Position numbers and translations under genes: made by a program
From: FEN-1219 sp963728995
GTDB lineage: Bacteria > Pseudomonadota > Gammaproteobacteria > Steroidobacterales > Rariloculaceae
NCBI GenBank assembly: GCA_963728995.1
Contig: CAVSMD010000003.1
Span: forward strand, 62,001-126,000
Length of the DNA stretch: 64,000 nucleotides
Direction of reading: 5' to 3'
The notes under the pieces: generated by a model
Database searches by the model: none
Told to the model about the DNA's origin: nothing
The model's input: only the letters and a program-made list of their open reading frames with translations
Part shown: positions 46,329-56,986 of the stretch, one piece after another
How the letters are laid out: every line of letters starts with the position of its first letter
How positions within the stretch are numbered: the stretch's first letter is position 1

Positions 46329-47124
46329 TCACACGGCGATCGGCGCTTTGATCGAGGGATGCGCCTCGTAACCCTGTAGCTCGAAATCCTCGAACCGGTA
46401 ATCGAACAGGCTCGCGGGCCGGCGCTTGATCACGAGCCTCGGCAGCGGCTTCGGCGTGCGCTGAAGTTGCTGCTCGACCTGCTCCAGGTGATTCAGGTAC
46501 AGATGGCAGTCGCCACCCGTCCAGACGAGCTCGCCGGGCGCAAGGTTCGTCTGCTGCGCCAGCATGTGGATCAGCAGCGCGTACGACGCAATGTTGAACG
46601 GCACGCCGAGAAACACGTCGGCGCTACGCTGGTAGAGCTGGCACGACAACCGGCCCTGCGCCACGTAGAGCTGGAATAGCGCGTGGCACGGCGCGAGCGC
46701 CATCCGCTCGAGCTCGCCGACATTCCACGCGCTCACGATGTTGCGCCGTGAGTCCGGGTCCTTGCGCAGGAGCTCGAGCGCGCGCTGGATCTGATCGACG
46801 TGGCCGCCGTCGGCCGTGCGCCAGGTGCGCCACTGCGCGCCGTAGACGGGGCCGAGGTCGCCGTGCTCGTCGGCCCATTCGTCCCAGATCGTGACGTCGT
46901 GGGCGTGCAGGTAGGCGACGTTCGTGTCGCCGCGGAGGAACCACAGGAGCTCGTGGATGATCGAGCGCAGATGCAGCTTCTTCGTCGTGAGAACGGGAAA
47001 GCCCGGCGCCGAGATCGAAGCGCATCTGATGACCGAACAGCGACAGCGTGCCGGTCCCGGTGCGGTCGTCCTTGCGTGCGCCGTGCTCGCGGATCTCGCG
47101 GAGCAGATCGAGGTACTGCCGCAT
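46329..47124 (-). CDS. thyA: thymidylate synthase, frameshifted once
   Basis: 264 residues, the short ThyA length. MRQYLDLLREIREHGARKDD and RTGTGTLSLFGHQMRFDLGA, then after one extra base near 47010 FPVLTTKKLHLRSIIHELLW, RRNIVSAWNVGELERMALAP, then CHALFQLYV with the catalytic Cys (APCH), and SADVFLGVPFNIASYALLIH. It methylates dUMP with methylenetetrahydrofolate. It starts 12 bp after lgt, the same lgt-thyA order as in many gammaproteobacteria. The enzyme is essential without thymidine, so the frameshift is almost surely a sequence error. Confidence 0.96.
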
Positions 47125-47136
47125 GCTCGGGCGGCC

Positions 47137-47965
47137 TCAGCCCGCGTGCTTCGACGCCGGCACGGCGGCCGCAGCCGGCGCGATGGTGCCGTTGCGCAAT
47201 GCGAGCCACAGCAGCAGCAGGCCGGCGAGCACGAGCGGCAGCGACAGCAGCTGCCCCATCGTGAGCCAGCCGAGCGCGAGATAGCCGAGCTGCACGTCCG
47301 GCACGCGCACGAACTCGACGATGATCCGGAATACGCCGTAGCCGAGCAGGAACAGGCCCGAGGCCGCCATCGTCGGCCGCGGCTTGCGGGTATAGATCCA
47401 CAGGATCGCGAACAGCACGAGCCCTTCGAGAAAGGCCTCGTACAGCTGACTCGCATGGCGCGCCTGACCGCGATACACCACGCCGAACCACGCGTCCGTG
47501 GGCTTGCCCCACAGCTCGCCGTTGATGAAGTTGCCGATGCGCCCGAGCATCAGGCCGGCCGGCGCCCACGGCGCGATGAAGTCGGTCAGCACGAAGAATC
47601 GCTGGTGGATGTAGCGGCCGTATAGCGCCATCGCGACGAGCACGCCGGTGAGGCCGCCGTGAAACGACATGCCGCCCTTCCATACGGTGAACAAGCTCAA
47701 CGGATTCGCCAGCAGCTCCGCGAGGCCATAGACGAGCATGTAGCCGATCCGGCCGCCCACGATCGCGCCGACGGCGGCATAGAACACGACGTCGTCGACC
47801 TGCTCGGGCTTGATCGGGCTCCACGGCCGCCGCGCGCGCATGCGCATGCCGAGCCACGCGACGACGAACCCGCCCAGGTACATGAGACCGTACCAGCGCA
47901 CCTGGAGCGGGCCGAGGCTGATCGCGACCGGATCGAATTCAGGATACTGAAACAGTGGACGTCAC
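47137..47965 (-). CDS. lgt: prolipoprotein diacylglyceryl transferase
   Basis: About 275 residues, polytopic. FDPVAISLGPLQVRWYGLMY is the family N-terminus, with GGRIGYMLVYG, GGMSFHGGLTG, LMLGRIGNFINGELWGKPTD (the Lgt signature) and YGVFRIIVEFVRVPD. The start is unclear: the frame with FQYPEFDP has an upstream stop, and a GTG at 47965 followed by one extra base near 47955 gives the best fit. It transfers diacylglycerol from phosphatidylglycerol to the lipobox Cys of prelipoproteins, several of which are encoded in this window. Confidence 0.95.
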
Positions 47966-48041
47966 CGACGAGTGAGCGGGTTACCTGCAACGACCGCCGT
48001 TAGTGTAGCCGCGGCTCCGGAGCGCTGACCAGCCGAGTCGC

Positions 48042-50064
48042 TTATGCGGAGCCCAGCGCCGCCTCGAGCCCGCCGACCGTGTCCACGGGTGCGCTGCACG
48101 TCATGCCGCGGCAGACGTAAGCGACGGCCGCGCCGCGCGCGGCGCGGTCCGCGAGCAGACCCGTCAGCGCCGCGTCGTTCGGAATGGCGAACGCCAGACG
48201 GTGCGGGTGGTAGCCCGCGTTCAGCACGCGCTGCCACGCCGGCAGCTCGGGGGCGGTGCCGCGGACGATCACGATCTCGGGCGGCGTCAGTAGCTCGTCG
48301 AGGGCCATGAGCAGCGTTGCGTGACCTTCGGGGTAACGCTCGACCGCATGCCATGCGGCGCGCAGCGTGCCTTGTGCAGCGTCGAGGTAACGCTGCTCGC
48401 CGAGCAGATGCCCGAGCGCCACGAGCGCCTGGGCGGCTACGCCGTTGCCGGCCGGCACCGCCTCGTCGGCGAACGACTTCGGCTTCACGAGCAGCTGCTC
48501 GTGATCGTCGGCCGTGAAGAAGAAGCCGCCGCGCGCATCGGCGAAGTGCGCCAGCAGCACCTCGACGAGCTCGACTGCGAGCGTAAGATCGCTGCTGCGC
48601 CAGCGGCATTGCAGCAACTCGATGAGCCCGCGCGCCAGGAACGCATAGTCGTCGAGATACGCCGCGAGGCGCGCGCGCCCGTCCTTGTAGGTGGCCTTCA
48701 GGCGGCCATCCGATAAGAGCTCCGCACGAATGAAATCGACCGCACGCGTCGCGGAGGCCGCGAGGTCGGGGCGATCGAGCGCGCGCGCGGCGCGCGCCAT
48801 GGCGCCGATCATCAGGCCATTCCAGCCGACGAGCAGCTTCTCGTCGCGGCCCGGCCAGACCCGGCGCTCGCGCGCCTCGAGCAGCTTGCGCCGGGCGCTT
48901 TCGAGCAGGGGCGCGTCGGCCGCGGCGGGCGCCGCGACCGCGTGCAGATGCCAGTGTCGATCCTCGAAGTTCGCGGGCCGATCGAGGCCGTAGGCATGGC
49001 GCGCGACACGACTCTCGTCGGGCGTGAGCACGGCGTCGAGCTGCGCCGGCGTCCAGACGTAGAACTTGCCTTCCTCGTGCTCGGAGTCGGCGTCCAGCGT
49101 CGAGTAGTAGCCGCCGCGCGCATCCTGCATGTCGCGCATCACCCAGTCGGCCGTCTCGCCGGCGGCGCGGGCGTACAGCGGCACACCGGTCGCCGCATGA
49201 GCCGCGGCGTAGACCGCGAGCAGCTGCGCATTGTCGTACAGCATCTTCTCGAAGTGCGGGATCGACCACTGCCGATCGACGCTGTAGCGATAGAAGCCGC
49301 CGCCGAGCTGATCGTAAAGCCCCGCTTCCGCCATGCGGTTCAGCGTGTGCGTGATCATCGCGAGCGCGCGCTCGTCGGCCGACTTCGCGCGGCTCTCGTG
49401 CCAAACGGCGAGCAGCAGCTCGAGGTTCGTGGGATGCGGAAATTTCGGCGCGTCGCCGAAGCCGCCGTGCTCCTCGTCGAAGCTCTGCTCGAGCCGCGCG
49501 CGCGCCTGCAGCATGGGCGCGCGCGTGAGCGCGGCAAAATCGTCGCCGCTCTGCGTGTCGATGGCATTCAGCGCCTCGATGAGCCCGGCGCCGCGCTGGC
49601 GAATCTCCTGGCTCTGGGTGCGAAAGTAGCTTGCCACGGCGGCGAGCACCTCGCGGAACGCCGGCATGCCGTAGCGGCGCTCCTTCGGAAAGTACGTGCC
49701 GGTGAAGATCGGCACATGCGTGTCGGGCGTCAGGAACACCGTGAGCGGCCAGCCGCCGGGGCGCCCCGTGTAGAGCTGGTGCGCCGTCTGATAGATCTTG
49801 TCGAGGTCGGGGCGTTCCTCGCGGTCGACCTTGATGCTCACGTACAGCTCGTTCATGAGCCGCGCCGTCGCGTCGTCCTCGAACGACTCGTGCGCCATGA
49901 CGTGGCACCAGTGGCAGGCGGAATAGCCGACCGACAGCAGGATCGGCTTGGCGCCGTCGCGCGCGGCCGCGAGCGCCTCGTCGTCCCAGGGCTGCCAATG
50001 AACCGGATTGGCCGCGTGCTGCTTGAGGTACGGGACTCGTCTCGGCGTCTAAGCGGTTGCGCAT
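48042..50064 (-). CDS. DUF255 thioredoxin-fold / N-acylglucosamine epimerase-like (YyaL/SPATA20 family) protein
   Basis: About 673 residues. The N-terminal thioredoxin-like domain has QHAANPVHWQPWDDEALAAA, CHWCH and MAHESFEDDATARLMNELYV, typical of the family, and SIKVDREERPDLDKIYQTAH. The (alpha/alpha)6-barrel follows: EHGGFGDAPKFPHPTNLELL, LYDQLGGGFYRYSVDRQWSI and PHFEKMLYDNAQLLAVYAAA. One extra base near 50035 separates MRNRLDAE from the rest. Biochemical role is unknown in bacteria; redox or sugar-related roles have been suggested. The downstream end is followed by the lgt-thyA pair. Confidence 0.9.
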
Positions 50065-50071
50065 GTCGTCA

Positions 50072-51079
50072 CTATCCGTGACCGCGGATGGAGTCGCAAA
50101 TGCGCCGTGCGTCGAGCGCACGGTCAGTACGCCGTATAACGGTCGTGGCTGCGGACGCGTGATGGGCATGCCCCCGGCGCCCGCGAACTCCACGGGCACC
50201 GACACGATCGCACCGCCGCGATTGCGTTGCACCACGAAGTGCAGATGCGGCCCGGTGCTGAACCCCGTGTTGCCCGAGTCCGCGAGATACTCGCCGCGCG
50301 CCACGCGCTGCCCCGGCACCACGCGGATCGAGTTCCAGCTCAGGTGCGCGTACAGCGACATCGTTCCGTCGTCGTGCAATACGCGGACGATGTTCGCCTT
50401 CGGCCCATCGGCGTCGAGATCCGTGCCGTTCTCGAAGAAATCGCTCGCGACCTCGATGACCACGCCCTCACGCGCCGCGAACACGTGCGTACCCACCGGC
50501 ATCACGAAGTCGATCGCATGCTCGCTCGCCGGATCGCCATGCGTGAGCTTGTCCGGAAACGCCTGCGACACCATCGCCGTGGTCGACAGCGCGTACGGCA
50601 ATCGATACGGCTGCGACGGCCGATGCTCGGCCCCGGGCTCGCCGGGCAAGAACTGGAACTCGGTCTCGAATCGCAGATCCGCCGTCGGCGTGGCCTTGCC
50701 TACGAGCACCAGCGGCACGTTGGCTGCGCGCCGGCAAGACTTTGAGGCCCTCGAGCGGCGTGCCTGCCGCGACGTTCTCCGTCTGCGAGAGGCGGAACGC
50801 GAGCTGAATCGGCGCATAGAACGTGTTCTGGGCGACCAGCCCGATGCCATTCCGCGTCGCCTGCTGAAACAACCGAACCTCGGGCGGCTCGAACCGCCGT
50901 GCGAGCGCGATCTCTCCGTACGGTTGATCGGCACCGGGCTGCCGATCGGTGAACACCCACACGCCATTCGCATCGCGATACTTGAACAGGCGCTGCGCAT
51001 TCGCGGCCGTCGCCCCGAGCAGCACGAGCGCGGACGACAGCGCAAGGACGCGGGCGATTGCGGCAACAGCGGGGCTCAC
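50072..51079 (-). CDS. M23 (LytM) peptidoglycan endopeptidase-like protein with N-terminal DUF4124 domain, frameshifted
   Basis: About 335 residues. The signal peptide is MSPAVAAIARVLALSSALVL. A DUF4124 segment (QRLFKYRDANGVWVFTDRQP) follows, then a beta domain, and after a frame change near 50738 the peptidase: LTHGDPASEHAIDFVMPVGT, then THVFAAREGVVIEVASD, LYAHLSWNSIRV and STGPHLHFVVQRN (HxH). H and D of the first motif and the late HLH make the zinc site. It may cleave cell-wall crosslinks or activate amidases. Its reading frame runs without a stop into the DUF255 gene, best explained by one indel near 50080. Confidence 0.85.
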
Positions 51080-51192
51080 GGTTATGTCGTGTGACTCGAG
51101 CTTCGGCTCTCACCACTCTGCCCGAGACCACGGCGCACGCCAAGGAGGGCGATCACCCTGCGGCGGCGCCGGGAACGCAGCGCTGAGCGAGG

Positions 51193-51621
51193 CTAGTTCT
51201 GATCGACGTCGTCGACCGTCGCCTGCCCGGACCAGCGCGCGCGCAGATGTGCCCATGACATGCCGGCGGCGAGGATCGCCGCGAGCAGCGCGAGCACGAT
51301 CCACGTGATCAGCGTCGTGCTGTCGGTGCTGACGACGTGATAGAAGAACAGGGTCCAGAGCACCACGACCGCAAGACCCACGGACAACACGATGCCGAGC
51401 ACGCCGAGCGAATAGGCCGCGGTGCGCAGGAAGAAGATCCAGCCCGCCAGCAGCACGATTCCCGAGAACGCCACGAGCGGGCCCAGGGCCCGATACTGCA
51501 CGAGCGCCCACGCGACGTAGTTGTACCGCGACGGATTCCACGTCAGAGAGACGAGCGCCAGCGCGAACAGAAAGCGCAGACCGATGCCGCCCATGGTGAT
51601 GGAGTTCGTGGTCACGGGCAT
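51193..51621 (-). CDS. four-helix membrane protein of unknown function
   Basis: 142 residues. MPVTTNSITMGGIGLRFLFA, LALVSLTWNPSRYNYVAWAL, FSGIVLLAGWIFFLRTAAYS, LGVLGIVLSVGLAVVVLWTL and LITWIVLALLAAILAAGMSW give four membrane spans with a conserved-looking 'TWNPSRYNYV' loop after the first. Its short C-terminus is acidic (ATVDDVDQN). I recall similar small inner-membrane proteins of unknown role beside proteases; no motif suggests activity. It follows the large protease gene by 23 bp. Confidence 0.72.
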   Translation of the reverse strand: MPVTTNSITMGGIGLRFLFALALVSLTWNPSRYNYVAWALVQYRALGPLVAFSGIVLLAGWIFFLRTAAYSLGVLGIVLSVGLAVVVLWTLFFYHVVSTDSTTLITWIVLALLAAILAAGMSWAHLRARWSGQATVDDVDQN

Positions 51622-51644
51622 CTCCCGGCGCGTAGTCGTGGTCG

Positions 51645-54455
51645 TTATTTCAGCGCGAGGCGCCGCCACTCGTAGCCGTCGCGCCGCAATTCGTAGCTCG
51701 GCCAATACACGGGGTCCAGCTTCATCGTGATGACCTCGGGGACGTCGTTGAACGTCATGGTGTTCAGACGCACGGAATCCTTGTCGCCGAGCGCGGTCGC
51801 AATTTTGACGAACGTGTCGACGTCGGGCGTCGGTTGACCGTCGACCGCCACGATCCGTCGGCCCGCGTACAGGCCCGACCGGCTCGCGGGCGAGCCGAAG
51901 TTGAAGTAGCTCACGTAGACGCCGCCGGTGCCCACGCCGCGCTGCACGGCGAGCTCGCGGTGCGGCGCTTGCAGCAGCGCGCCGGCCCACGCCACGACAC
52001 GATCGATTCCGATGCCGTCGAGCATTGCCGTGTCGACTTGCCCGTGCACTTCCTGGCCGTTGCGGAACACGGTGACTTCTACCGTCGGCCGCTGCGCGGC
52101 ACGCTCGACCTCGCGGAACGTGTTCGCGAGCTGCCCATCGATGTCGAGCAGGATGTCGCCGGACCGGAAGAAATCCGCGGCGGGGGCGCCCGCCACGGTG
52201 CTCGAGACCGTCAGCACTTCGCGTCGATCGGGGTTGTGCCCCTCGTAACGCTGCACCCACTCCTCGGGCAGCATCACCTTGCGCGCCGTCGCTAGCGGCA
52301 TCGGCGCCCACTCGACCTCGATCGAGCGCAAGGATTCGGACTTGCGCAGCTTGTCGAGCATGTCGACGATCAGATCGGCCTCGATGCCCATGTTGACCTG
52401 GGTCAGGTCCCGCCCAGTCTGGTACGCAAAGCTCGCCCACATACCGAGCACGTGGCCCTGGAAATCGACCAGCGTGCCGTCGAAGTCGGTCGGCCCGTTG
52501 ACGAGCGAGACGACGTCGAGATTCGTATCGCGGAAGCGCAACGTGCGCGACTGCGGGAACGCGGCCGCCGAGACGCTGGCGACGGCGCTCGACTGCGACT
52601 GGATGCGAAAGTCCGGGCTCAAGCCCACGACGGCCACTTGCTGTCCCGCGACGATCGGCTTGGTGACGAAGGCCGCGCTCTTGACCGGCGTGTCGCCGAG
52701 CAGCTTCGGGTCGTATGACACCACGGCAAGGTTGTGCAGCGGATGGATGTACTCCACGCGCCCGGGGATCTCGATGGAGCCCGCGAACGTGAGGCGCACG
52801 TCGCCCATCGCGACGGGCACCGTGTTGCGATCGACGATGACCCAGCCGCGCTGCGCGTCGGCCACGAGCCCGGTGCCGTAGTAGTAGCGGTCCGCCACGC
52901 CCGACACCGTGTAGGGCATGTCGAAGTTCACCAGCACCAGCGACGGCGCGACGGCCTGCACGTGCCGCTCGCCCTGGCGCGGGAACGTCGTGCCCTCGCT
53001 CGGCGTAAGGGGCTCGGGCGCCGGGCTCGCAGCGAGCGGCTGGCACGGCCAGATGCCGAGTGCGTCGTCGCGATGACAGCGGCGCGCCGGGAACCAGCTG
53101 CGGTCGTTCGTGACGATCCTCTGCCGTTCGTTCTGCGGATCGTCGAACGACACGAAACGCACCGACAGCTCGCCGTCGGCCGGCGTGGTCTCGATCGCAT
53201 GCTGGAAGTCGTCGAGAGTCTCGACGGTCTCGCGGCCGATGCCGGTCACGATGCTGCCGCGCGGAATCGCGGCCTTGCCGAACACGTAACCCGCATTGGC
53301 CACGTAGACGCCGGACACCGGTCGATAGAAGTGTCGGGCCTGCTGATACGACAGCTTGTGGAACACGCCGTCGCCGTACTCCAGGTACTCGTCGGGCGTG
53401 ATTTCCTGCAGATCGGTCACCGGGAGCGTGCGCTCGACTTTCTGGCCGCCCCGCTCGACGACCATCGTGATGTCGTGCCCCACCGCGGCGTCGAGCGCGG
53501 CCGCCAGCGGCACGAACTCGGCGGTCAGCTTGCCGCCGACCTCGACGAGGATGTCGCCGGGCTGCAGAGCGGTGGCGGCCGGCGATTGCGGAATCACCTG
53601 CTCGACGACCAGCATGCCGGTCTGGTTCGGGTTGGCCGTGCGCACGCGTGTCTCGGTCTCGCGCGCGAGCCCGAGGCGGCGCAGCTCCGCGAACGGCTTG
53701 TGAACGAACTCCGTCTCGAGCGTGCCGCGCACCACCGTTTGGCCCGCCTGGATCTTCGCCAGCGCCACCTTCACGCGATCGAGCGGCAGGAAGAAGCTCG
53801 AAGCCGCCTGCGTGTTCGCACCGGCGTTCAGCGCGACCACGCGACCCTCGATGTCGACGACCGGCGAGCCCGAGGAGCCGCCGGACGTGCCGGACGCGGC
53901 CTGCAGGTAGAACGTGTTGAAGTCGTTGTAGTTGCCGCGGCCGTAGTTCGGCGCCTGCCGATCGAGCCGCGCGATCGTGCCGGCCAGGATCGACAGCTGC
54001 TCGCCGGCGTCGTTGCCGATCACGCGGATGTCACGGCCGATCTCCGCTGCTTCGGGCACGAGCTTGAGCTCGGCCGGCTTGATGAATTGCAGCTGCTTCG
54101 GGTCGTAACGGAAGAAGCCGAAGTCGTGAATCGGATCGCGATAGACCGGGACCAGATCCACCTCTTCCTGGTTCAGGAACACGGCCTGCGCGCGCACCGG
54201 CCCCGGCGTGACGACGTGACGATTCGTGAGGATGAGCCCGCGCTCGGCGTCGACGACGAAGCCCGTCGCCTGGCTCGACTGGTTGCGCTCCGTGTCGAAC
54301 GAGCGCGTGCTGTCGATCTGAATGGACACGACGCCCGACGCGATGCGCTCGAGCGTGTGATTCCAGCTCGGCGGCTCCGGAGCTGCGTGCAGCGGTCCGC
54401 CGAGCCCGCTCGTCGCGACCAGCGCGCCGAGCAGCAAGCCTCTAATGTGTGTCAT
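51645..54455 (-). CDS. two-unit trypsin/PDZ protease related to Nma111/DegP
   Basis: 936 residues with signal peptide MTHIRGLLLGALVATSGLGG. First protease unit: GLILTNRHVVTPG (His80), YRDPIHDFGFFRYD (Asp111) and ASGTSGGSSGSPVVD (Ser194), a complete triad. PDZ follows (LQPGDILVEVGGKLT), then a PDZ-like segment, then a second trypsin-like unit that has lost the triad (WVIVDRNTVPVAMG; GPTDFDGTLVDFQG), and a last PDZ pair (FFRSGDILLDIDGQL; ASRSGLYAGRRIVAVDGQPT). The duplicated layout is that of yeast Nma111/Ynm3. It is intact and lies 11 bp after ubiI. A periplasmic quality-control protease is likely. Confidence 0.9.
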   Translation of the reverse strand: MTHIRGLLLGALVATSGLGGPLHAAPEPPSWNHTLERIASGVVSIQIDSTRSFDTERNQSSQATGFVVDAERGLILTNRHVVTPGPVRAQAVFLNQEEVDLVPVYRDPIHDFGFFRYDPKQLQFIKPAELKLVPEAAEIGRDIRVIGNDAGEQLSILAGTIARLDRQAPNYGRGNYNDFNTFYLQAASGTSGGSSGSPVVDIEGRVVALNAGANTQAASSFFLPLDRVKVALAKIQAGQTVVRGTLETEFVHKPFAELRRLGLARETETRVRTANPNQTGMLVVEQVIPQSPAATALQPGDILVEVGGKLTAEFVPLAAALDAAVGHDITMVVERGGQKVERTLPVTDLQEITPDEYLEYGDGVFHKLSYQQARHFYRPVSGVYVANAGYVFGKAAIPRGSIVTGIGRETVETLDDFQHAIETTPADGELSVRFVSFDDPQNERQRIVTNDRSWFPARRCHRDDALGIWPCQPLAASPAPEPLTPSEGTTFPRQGERHVQAVAPSLVLVNFDMPYTVSGVADRYYYGTGLVADAQRGWVIVDRNTVPVAMGDVRLTFAGSIEIPGRVEYIHPLHNLAVVSYDPKLLGDTPVKSAAFVTKPIVAGQQVAVVGLSPDFRIQSQSSAVASVSAAAFPQSRTLRFRDTNLDVVSLVNGPTDFDGTLVDFQGHVLGMWASFAYQTGRDLTQVNMGIEADLIVDMLDKLRKSESLRSIEVEWAPMPLATARKVMLPEEWVQRYEGHNPDRREVLTVSSTVAGAPAADFFRSGDILLDIDGQLANTFREVERAAQRPTVEVTVFRNGQEVHGQVDTAMLDGIGIDRVVAWAGALLQAPHRELAVQRGVGTGGVYVSYFNFGSPASRSGLYAGRRIVAVDGQPTPDVDTFVKIATALGDKDSVRLNTMTFNDVPEVITMKLDPVYWPSYELRRDGYEWRRLALK

Positions 54456-54466
54456 GGCCGCCGATT

Positions 54467-55720
54467 CTATGCTTGCGACTCCGCATGTGACCAGCGGCGT
54501 CGATTTTTGCTCCCGGCCGACAGCCCGAGCGCCTGCGCCATGAGCAAGCGCTTCGCGGGCGCCGTTGCGTTCACGGCGCGCAGCCCGAGCATGCGCAACG
54601 GCGCAAACGAGGCCGGCAGGCGAAACAATCGATTCAAGGCATCGAACGCCGCCAGCATCGCCAAATTGTCGCCTTTGCGCTGCCGCTCGTAGCGGCGCAG
54701 CACCTTGGCGTCGCCGGCGTCTTCGCCCGCAAGCACGGCCTCCTCGACGACCGCGGCGACGGCGGCCGCATCGAGCAGGCCCAGGTTCATGCCCTGCCCG
54801 GCGAGCGGATGCACGGTGTGCGCCGCGTCGCCGACGAGCGCGGCGCGGGCCGCGGTATAGCGCAACGCATGCAACGCCTGCAGCGGAAACCCGGCGCGCG
54901 CCGTGCAGGCGGAGAGCGCGCCGAGCACGCCGGCACTCGCGGCGTTGAGCTCGCGCAGGAACTCGGCGTCGTCGACGCGCGAGCAAGCGCTCGGCGGCGG
55001 CGCTCGGCAGCGACCAGACGATCGAGCTGCGCCCGTCCGCGAGCGGCAGGAACGCGAGCGGCCCGCCGGGCAGGAAGCGTTGCCACGCCGTCTGCCGGTG
55101 CGACGCGCGCGCTCGTCGACGTGCGCGACGATCGCCGTCTGCCCATAGCTCGCGCTCGCGACCGGCAAATCGAGCAGGCGGCGCACGGCCGAGTCGCTGC
55201 CATCGGCGGCGAGCAGGACCGTGCCGGCCACGCTGCCGCCGTTCGCGAGGCGCACGCCGACGCTGCGCGCGCCGACGTCGATCGACTTCGACGGCTGCGC
55301 CGACCGCGATCGTCGCATTCGGTGCAGCCGCGAGCACGTCCGCCAGCAGCGTACGCAGCAGGTTGTCCTCGACGATGTGGCCGAGATCCGGCTCGCCGAT
55401 GTCGGCGCTGTCGAACGTCGAGCGCCCCCGACGCGAAGGGCTCGTCGCCCTCCCAGACATGCATGCGCCGATACGGCGCATGCGCGCGCGGCGAGCACGC
55501 GCGACCAGATGCCGACACGCTCGAGCGTCAGCTGCGATGCGCGCGACAGGGCATAGACGCGCAGATGCACCTCGTCGGCGCGCCAGCGCGGCAGCGGCCG
55601 GGCATCGAGCACATGCACGTGCAGCCGCTCGGCGCAGCGACCGGTGGCGAGCAGCGCCGCGACCGTGAGCCCCACGGTGCCTGCGCCGGCAATCACGATT
55701 CGGGTGCTGGGCGTCGACAT
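54467..55720 (-). CDS. ubiI: UbiI/VisC-family FAD-dependent ubiquinone hydroxylase, frameshifted
   Basis: About 415 residues. RIVIAGAGTVGLTVAALLAT is the FAD GxGxxG motif, DEVHLRVYALSRASQLTLER follows the family, and the late motif VGDAAHTVHPLAGQGMNLGL binds FAD ribityl. At least four indels fall between 54980 and 55480. The family hydroxylates the aromatic ring during aerobic ubiquinone synthesis; UbiI acts at C5. Membership of the ygfB-pepP-ubiH-ubiI order supports this. It is 10 bp downstream of ubiH. Confidence 0.9.
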   Translation of the reverse strand: MSTPSTRIVIAGAGTVGLTVAALLATGRCAERLHVHVLDARPLPRWRADEVHLRVYALSRASQLTLERVGIWSRVLAARACAVSAHACLGGRRALRVGGARRSTAPTSASRISATSSRTTCCVRCWRTCSRLHRMRRSRSAQPSKSIDVGARSVGVRLANGGSVAGTVLLAADGSDSAVRRLLDLPVASASYGQTAIVAHVDERARRTGRRRGNASCPAGRSRSCRSRTGAARSSGRCRAPPPSACSRVDDAEFLRELNAASAGVLGALSACTARAGFPLQALHALRYTAARAALVGDAAHTVHPLAGQGMNLGLLDAAAVAAVVEEAVLAGEDAGDAKVLRRYERQRKGDNLAMLAAFDALNRLFRLPASFAPLRMLGLRAVNATAPAKRLLMAQALGLSAGSKNRRRWSHAESQA

Positions 55721-55730
55721 GCGACGACCT

Positions 55731-56986
55731 TCAGAGCAGCCGCAGGCCGCGCGCGAGCCGCGGCAGGCGGCCCGCCCGGCCCATCGTCTGGCGCGCGAGC
55801 AACGCCTTGGCGCCCGGCAGCAGGTCGAACGCCATGAGGCCGAGGCCGCGACCCAGGCCGGCGCCGGGCAAGGACTCGCCGAACAGCTGAATCAGCCCGT
55901 GCGTGAAGGTCGAGGCGCGTTGCCGGTCGGCGGCGCGCCACGCGGCGTAGCGCTCGAGCGGCCCGGCGGCACCGACATCGACCGCGGCGCCCTCGGCCAC
56001 GACGGCGTCGGCCAGCACCTCGGCCAGCGTCGCGACGTCGCGCAGCGCGAGATTGAACCCTTGTCCCGCGACCGGGTGCAGCCGCATGCGCCGCGTCGCC
56101 GATCAGCACCGCACGCGGTCCGTGGATGCGCCCCGCTCGCGATCCGCACGAGCGTGTGCAGCTGGCGCGTGCCGATCCGCGTGAAGCGGCCGAGCCGATA
56201 GCCGAATGCGCTCGTCAGCTCTGCGCGAAACTCGTCGACCGGCAACGCGACCATTCGCTCGGCCACGTCGACGGGCAACGTCCAGATCACGGCGGCTCGG
56301 TCGCCCGCGAGCGGCAGCAGCGCAATCGGCCCGCGCGGCGTGAAGCGCTCGAATGCGCGACCGGCAGAGCGGCGCCTCGGTGCTGCAGTTGAAGATCACG
56401 GCGCGCTGCTCGTAGTCGTGCTCGATCGCGCCGAAGCCGAGCGCGGTCGCGGATCGGGGATCGCGCCCCGTCGGCCGCTACGACGAGCTTCGCGCGCAGC
56501 GTGCCAACGGCCGCCGGCTTGCTCGATCGTCGCGGTGACGTGCAGTTCGTCGCGTGCCAGCGCCAGCCACCTTGGCCGGTGCGAGCGCCGTGAAGCGCGG
56601 CGCGCTGCGCAAGTCGCTCCCAGAGCACCCGCCCCAGCGCCTGGTTCTCGACCGTATATCCCAGCGCCGGCACCTGCTCTTCGCCTGGCGTCGATCCGGG
56701 CCGCGCCGAACCGGCCGCGCTCCGAGATGTGAATCGTGCGGATCGCTTCCGTGTAGCCCTTGAGCTCGGCCCCAGAGGCCGAGGCTCGCGAGAATCTGCT
56801 GGGAGCCGTTGGCGAGCGCGGTCACGCGCGTATCGAAGCCCGGCTGCTCGAGCAGCCGCACCTCGTGCGCTTCGACCAGCACGGTAGTCGAGCGGCAGCT
56901 CCGCGAGCGCGCAGGCGAGCGCCGAGCCCACCGCACCGCCGCCGACGATCAGCACGTCGCAGTCGCGCGCGCGGCGCGTCGGTCAC
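55731..56986 (-). CDS. ubiH: UbiH-family FAD-dependent ubiquinone hydroxylase, many frameshifts
   Basis: About 415 residues across several frames. DVLIVGGGAVGSALACALAE is the FAD-binding start. VENQALGRVLWERLAQ, LRAKLVVAADGARS (DG motif), WTLPVDVAERMVALPVDEFR and RLHPVAGQGFNLALRDVATL (late FAD motif) follow. At least five single-base shifts occur, near 56960, 56890, 56710, 56460 and 56090, plus others. UbiH hydroxylates ring C1 (E. coli numbering). The GTG at 56986 overlaps the pepP stop as GTGA, so the start is chosen there. Partner hydroxylases ubiI (next) and coq7 (63 kb) complete the three ring hydroxylations. Confidence 0.9.

Noticed and set aside
48042..51079. A continuous frame suggesting an M23 peptidase fused to the DUF255 protein
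   Set aside because: The continuous frame leaves both true proteins by frameshift. TAG and TGA stops lie in the next frame at 50069-50074, and the DUF255 start is normal. One extra base explains it better than a fusion.
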